From an uncultured Collinsella sp. (GTDB lineage Bacteria > Actinomycetota > Coriobacteriia > Coriobacteriales > Coriobacteriaceae): a stretch of DNA of 8,926 bases. Below are positions 5,919 to 8,926 of the stretch, one piece after another. The notes below the pieces were generated by a model, which ran no database searches, had not been told where the DNA came from, and saw only the letters and a program-made list of their open reading frames with translations. Every line of letters starts with the position of its first letter. The first letter of the stretch is position 1. Made by a program: the position numbers and the translations under genes. The stretch is taken from contig UQVT01000072.1 in the NCBI GenBank assembly GCA_900544465.1, positions 1 through 8,926 on the forward strand. The letters run 5' to 3'.

Positions 5919-7691
5919 TTACGAGCGCTTGCGGCTCACCACGGCGCCCGCGGCGATGGCGGCTGTTCCTGCAAGGGCGGCTGCCACGATGGCTGCGTTC
6001 GAGGCGTCGCCGGTTGCCGCGAGCTTGCCGGTGGTCTTGGCTCCCGTGGCTGCAACTGCAACGGTCTTGGTCGTCTTCGTGCCCTCGGACTTGGAACCCT
6101 CGGGCTTGGTCTCGCCTGGCTTCTCCTCGGGTTTGATCTCCTCGGGAGGCGCGATGACCGTGCTCTTGGCGACAGCTTCGTTATAGGGGGAGTCGATCAC
6201 AGCGTCGCCCGTGCCGATGGTTTGACCCACCACGTAGAAGATGCCGTCATCGAGTTCTTCCTTGTTGCGATAGCCAATGATCTTGCCGCCTGTGGGCGTC
6301 TGGATGGGAGCGCCTTCGATCTCGATGGTGCCGATTGTCTCGCCGTCCGCGCTCACGGCAAGGGCGAAGATTGCCGCCGTGTCTCCCTCAGCTGTGACCT
6401 TACTGCGGACAATCGAGATGGTCGCGGGCGTGATGCCCTCCTTGGTCCGGGCAAAGATGCCGATGTTCACGCCCCTATGCTCGGGAATGACCGCGCCACT
6501 TTGGTCGTTGCTGTAGTGATCGGGGCCGTCGCTACCGGACTCGACATAGCGGGCTATAGCCTTGACAACGGAGTCACTAATGTAGATGTGACCACCCGCT
6601 TCGTTGGGGTAGTAGTTTCTGGTGGAGATTGCGGTCGAGAACTGGCCTTCTGCGAACGCATCCACGATCGAGCCGTTCTTGATGACGATGTCGTCCTCGT
6701 CGGTGAAGAGGGCGCTGGCTTCATCGTTCCCTGCACTTGCACGGACCGTTACGGTTGCGCCATCGAACGTGATGCCCTTGTAGACATAGATGCCATACCC
6801 AACGCCACTTGCGTTGAGGGAAGCGTTCGTGACCGTGAGGCTGTTTTTACCGTCGATGGCGGCGTCTTCCTCGGAGCTTGCCTTGACCTGGCTGCCACCC
6901 GAGATCTCGATGTTGCCGTCGGCCCAAATCGCATTGTCTTTGATAGAGCTTGCCTCTACCTTGCCGCCGCCCTTTATGATGAGGTTCTCGTTAGCATCGA
7001 TACCCTGATCCTCGGTGGCCTTGGCGGTGACGGTTCCGCTGTTGTCGATCGTGATGTTGCCGTCGGCCCTGATGCCATCCGAATCGCCCGTGGCGTTAAC
7101 GTTTCCCGAGCCCTTGATGGTGACATCGCCCCCGGCATCGATGGCATCATGCTCGGTGCTCGTGGCGTTGACAGTGCCAGCGCCGTCGATGTTGATGCTG
7201 CCGACGGAAGTGATGGCGTCACGAGAAGATGTCACGTTGAGCGTGCTGGACGCGTCGCCCTGAATATTAAGCTCGGCGTTCTCGTTCGCGCCATCCTTAA
7301 CCTTGATGCCGCGGCCGTCGCCGTTAGTGACGATGTTGTCGCCCTCGTAGCTCACGTTGAGCTTGCCCGCTGCCTCGATCGCGCCGCCGTTATAGCCGTT
7401 GAGCTTCATATCGTCGGCGCCGTCCCAGCTCCAGGTGCCGGCCTCGTCGCCTGCCGCGGTGCCGGCGTTGTACTGGGTGCCGCCGACGTCCACCCACTCG
7501 GCCGCGAGCGAGACGCTCGGCATGAGCAGCGAGCTCACCGTAAGCGCGCATACGGCGCCTACAACGATGCGACGTGTCACGCGGCGCCAGCTGCCGTGTG
7601 CGAGCAGCGTGCGACGGCGCACGTCGGGCTCGACAAAATGGGCTCCAGAGGTTTTGTCATTGCGCTTGGGGGTCGTGAACAAGGCGGCCAT
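5919..7691 (-). CDS. LAATG-anchored surface protein with beta-helix-like repeat domain (copy B)
   Basis: This 590-residue paralogue of the protein at 3863-5647 has the same architecture. Residues 1-64 are a signal peptide (VRRRTLLAHGSWRRVTRR, hydrophobic core, SLAA-EW). A segment containing WSWDGADDMKLNGYNGG follows at about 87-103. Then come ~24-residue beta-helix-like coils (about 136-330), a variable domain (about 340-510), a short Pro/Lys/Glu stalk (515-540), LAATGD (557-562), a hydrophobic span and SRKRS. The N-terminal 70 residues differ from copy A at about 10 positions. The coil region and especially residues 380-410 and the stalk differ much more. Role: probably a wall-anchored adhesin or glycan-binding protein, inferred from fold class; no catalytic motif is visible. 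The start is set by GGGAG (7697-7701) 5 nt before the ATG. It is separated from the permease by the terminator at 7831-7871. Confidence 0.85.
   Translation of the reverse strand: MAALFTTPKRNDKTSGAHFVEPDVRRRTLLAHGSWRRVTRRIVVGAVCALTVSSLLMPSVSLAAEWVDVGGTQYNAGTAAGDEAGTWSWDGADDMKLNGYNGGAIEAAGKLNVSYEGDNIVTNGDGRGIKVKDGANENAELNIQGDASSTLNVTSSRDAITSVGSINIDGAGTVNATSTEHDAIDAGGDVTIKGSGNVNATGDSDGIRADGNITIDNSGTVTAKATEDQGIDANENLIIKGGGKVEASSIKDNAIWADGNIEISGGSQVKASSEEDAAIDGKNSLTVTNASLNASGVGYGIYVYKGITFDGATVTVRASAGNDEASALFTDEDDIVIKNGSIVDAFAEGQFSTAISTRNYYPNEAGGHIYISDSVVKAIARYVESGSDGPDHYSNDQSGAVIPEHRGVNIGIFARTKEGITPATISIVRSKVTAEGDTAAIFALAVSADGETIGTIEIEGAPIQTPTGGKIIGYRNKEELDDGIFYVVGQTIGTGDAVIDSPYNEAVAKSTVIAPPEEIKPEEKPGETKPEGSKSEGTKTTKTVAVAATGAKTTGKLAATGDASNAAIVAAALAGTAAIAAGAVVSRKRS
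6072..6149 (-). repeat. Low-complexity Pro/Lys/Glu cell-wall stalk of copy B
   Basis: Residues 515-540 contain repeated K-P-E and E-G-S/T-K units (PEEKPGETKPEGSKSEGTK). This stalk is shorter than in copy A and is followed by a Thr/Ala-rich segment before LAATGD. Confidence 0.65.
6786..7286 (-). repeat. ~24-residue (72-bp) beta-helix coil repeats, copy B
   Basis: The conserved Ile of each coil falls at residues 160, 184, 207, 231, 255, 279 and 301, giving spacings of 24, 23, 24, 24, 24 and 22. This is the same register as copy A. Typical coils read DAIDAGGDVTIKGSG and DGIRADGNITIDNSG. The identical coil count in both copies shows the repeat number has not changed since the duplication. Confidence 0.78.
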
Positions 7692-7798
7692 GGTTACTCC
7701 CATCCTCATAGGGCCTATGCGATTACGCCCAGCATATCTGCAGGATGTAGCCGGCGGTAGTGCCGTTTGGAGGGCAAAATGTCCAAAACTTGGGAAGC
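7692..7798 (-). promoter_or_regulatory. Upstream control region of copy B, conserved with copy A
   Basis: It contains the ribosome binding site (7697-7701), the 6-bp-arm inverted repeat CATAGG-G-CCTATG (7707-7719) and the 32-base block identical to copy A at 7750-7781. It lies between the permease terminator and the surface gene, so it must hold the promoter of copy B. No standard -35/-10 pair stands out; TATGCT at 7732-7737 is a weak -10 candidate. Confidence 0.5.
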
Positions 7799-7830
7799 AA
7801 TACATCGCGCGTCCGTGCGTTGCCTGGCTT

Positions 7831-7871
7831 TAAAAGAAAAGCGCGGAGCCGCTCGATGCGACTCCGCGCTT
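7831..7871 (-). terminator. Intrinsic terminator of the purine permease gene
   Basis: AAGCGCGGAG (7839-7848) pairs with CTCCGCGCTT (7862-7871). The stem extends by CGC/GCG (7850-7852 with 7858-7860) after one mismatch. The A-rich run at 7831-7840 becomes TTTTCTTTTA on the minus strand. It lies 28 bp after the permease stop codon. Confidence 0.88.
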
Positions 7872-7898
7872 TGGTGTTCTGCTATGGCAGCTTTGCCG

Positions 7899-8926
7899 TT
7901 ACGCTACGAAGAAGTAGACGAGGAAGGCAAGGGCTGCGATCCACATGAGCGGCTTGATCTTGGAGGCCTCGCCCTTAAAGAGCGCGACGATCACGTAGGC
8001 GATAAAGCCCAGGCCAATGCCGGCAGAGATGGAGTAGGTGAAGGGCACGCCGGCGACAATCATGAACGCCGGGAAACCCTGCGACACGTCGGACCAGTCG
8101 ATCTCGGAGGCCTCACTCATCATGAGGTAGCCGACGTAGACCAGAGCACCGCAGGTGGCGGCGCTGGAAACGATGGTGACGATGGGGGAGAAGAACGCGG
8201 CGAGAATGAACAGCACGCCGGTGGTGACGGAGGTGAGGCCCGTGCGGCCACCGTCGGCAGCGCCAGAGGTGGACTCGACGAAGGTGGTGATGGAGGAGAC
8301 GCCCATAAAGCCACCGGCAGCAGCGGCCACGGAGTCGACGACCAGGATGGGACGGATATCCTCGACATTGCCGTCCTCGGTCAAGAACTCGCCCTGCTTG
8401 GCGACGGCCATCGCGGTGCCCATGGTGTCGAAGAAGTCACTCATGAGCAGCGAGAAGGCAACGACGAGCAGCATCGGGTCGGTCAGAACCTTCACGATGG
8501 CCATGTTGCCATCGGCGGTGCTGGCAAACGGGGCGCCAAAGGTCGAGAAGTCGAGCGGTGCGATGAGGCCCTCGGGGGCGTGGGTGACGCCCAGCGGGAT
8601 ACCGGCGATAACGGCGACGATGATGCCGATGAGCAGCGAGCCCGGCACGTTGCGGGAAGCCAGGGCAACCGTCACGACGATGGAGATGATGCCGACGATA
8701 AAGGTGGGGGAGGCGATGTCGCCCAGGCCGACGAGCGTACCGGCGCCAGCGGTGATGATGCCGGCGTCGCACAGGCCGATCATGGCGATAAACAGGCCCA
8801 GACCCACCGAGATGGCGTGGCGCAGGACCACGGGGATGGCGTCCATGATGGCCTCGCGCAGGCCGCACAGGACGAGCAGCAAGATGACGATACCCTCGAG
8901 GAAGATAACGCTCATGGCCACGTGCC
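7899..8926 (-). CDS. NCS2-family purine permease, AzgA/PbuG type (adenine/guanine/hypoxanthine), 5' end outside window
   Basis: The frame is open to the window edge and gives about 342 residues of a multi-spanning membrane protein. The family's usual length is about 430-480, so the first ~100 residues are missing and the apparent start near 8921 is not real. Counting from the GTG at 8921, signatures include REAIMDAIPVVLRHAISVGLGLFIA (22-46), SDFFDTMGTAMAVAKQ (161-176), SSITTFVESTSGAADGGRTGLTS (209-231) and AAFFSPI (241-247). These mark the AzgA branch, which imports purine bases, and set it apart from the UraA-type permease in this window. Residue Glu216 of FVES lies in the NCS2 substrate-site signature. 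The tail ends LAFLVYFFVA. A copy of its last 14 codons is found as a scar between the surface genes. Substrate choice among adenine, guanine and hypoxanthine cannot be read. Confidence 0.9.
   Translation of the reverse strand, partial: HVAMSVIFLEGIVILLLVLCGLREAIMDAIPVVLRHAISVGLGLFIAMIGLCDAGIITAGAGTLVGLGDIASPTFIVGIISIVVTVALASRNVPGSLLIGIIVAVIAGIPLGVTHAPEGLIAPLDFSTFGAPFASTADGNMAIVKVLTDPMLLVVAFSLLMSDFFDTMGTAMAVAKQGEFLTEDGNVEDIRPILVVDSVAAAAGGFMGVSSITTFVESTSGAADGGRTGLTSVTTGVLFILAAFFSPIVTIVSSAATCGALVYVGYLMMSEASEIDWSDVSQGFPAFMIVAGVPFTYSISAGIGLGFIAYVIVALFKGEASKIKPLMWIAALAFLVYFFVA

Larger units (their letters stand above)
5905..7944 (-). repeat. Tandem duplication, unit 2 (surface gene B, upstream region, terminator and true permease 3' end)
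   Basis: This is the partner of the unit at 3849-5897. Its right end is the intact 3' end of the purine permease gene, and its left end lies 14 bp past the copy B stop. This layout shows which copy keeps the ancestral upstream neighbour (B) and which keeps the ancestral downstream neighbour (A, followed by the unique terminator at 3767-3805). Confidence 0.85.

Noticed and set aside
6222..7760. A 512-codon open frame on the plus strand, antisense to copy B (and a shorter one antisense to copy A, 4196-4909).
   Set aside because: It mirrors the codon bias of the repeat-rich minus-strand gene. It has no ribosome binding site or recognisable domain and is broken up in the other paralogue, whereas the minus-strand frame is conserved in full.

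Overview
The window looks like chromosomal DNA from a high-G+C Gram-positive gut bacterium, most probably a Coriobacteriia member close to Collinsella. That assignment is an inference. It rests on GC-rich third codon positions, strong purine-rich ribosome binding sites, and secreted proteins with long basic signal peptides that end in an LAATGD sorting signal, a hydrophobic stretch and an SRKRS tail. I see no phage, transposase, CRISPR or RNA genes.

Left part, plus strand (1-2991): the last 59 codons of a LysR-type regulator; a 155-bp gap holding two dyad-symmetric sites; a short methionine synthase (MetE C-terminal-domain type, similar in length to Bacillus YxjG/YxjH); and a UraA-type uracil permease. 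The permease ends at a strong hairpin terminator. A converging minus-strand esterase shares that hairpin, and its stop codon lies inside the T-tract.

Right part, minus strand (3766-8926). Reading in the direction of transcription, there is the 3' part of an AzgA/PbuG-type NCS2 purine permease (its N-terminus is outside the window) and its terminator. Two homologous surface proteins follow (590 and 594 aa), each with a signal peptide, a beta-helix-like repeat domain with a ~24-residue period, a Pro/Lys/Glu-rich stalk and an LAATG cell-wall sorting signal. A second terminator follows the last copy.

The most informative feature is a tandem duplication of about 2.04 kb. Between the two surface-protein genes lies a 46-bp remnant of the permease 3' end (the last 14 codons plus stop), followed by a second copy of the permease terminator and of the surface-gene upstream region. 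The ancestral arrangement was therefore permease - terminator - surface gene. The whole module from inside the permease tail to just past the surface gene was copied, leaving the remnant as a scar. The surface domains have diverged while the scar and a 32-bp upstream block are almost unchanged.

I do not see a clearly novel multi-gene system. The best leads are the diverging pair of LAATG-anchored beta-helix proteins, their shared upstream element, and the operator-like sites before the methionine synthase gene.
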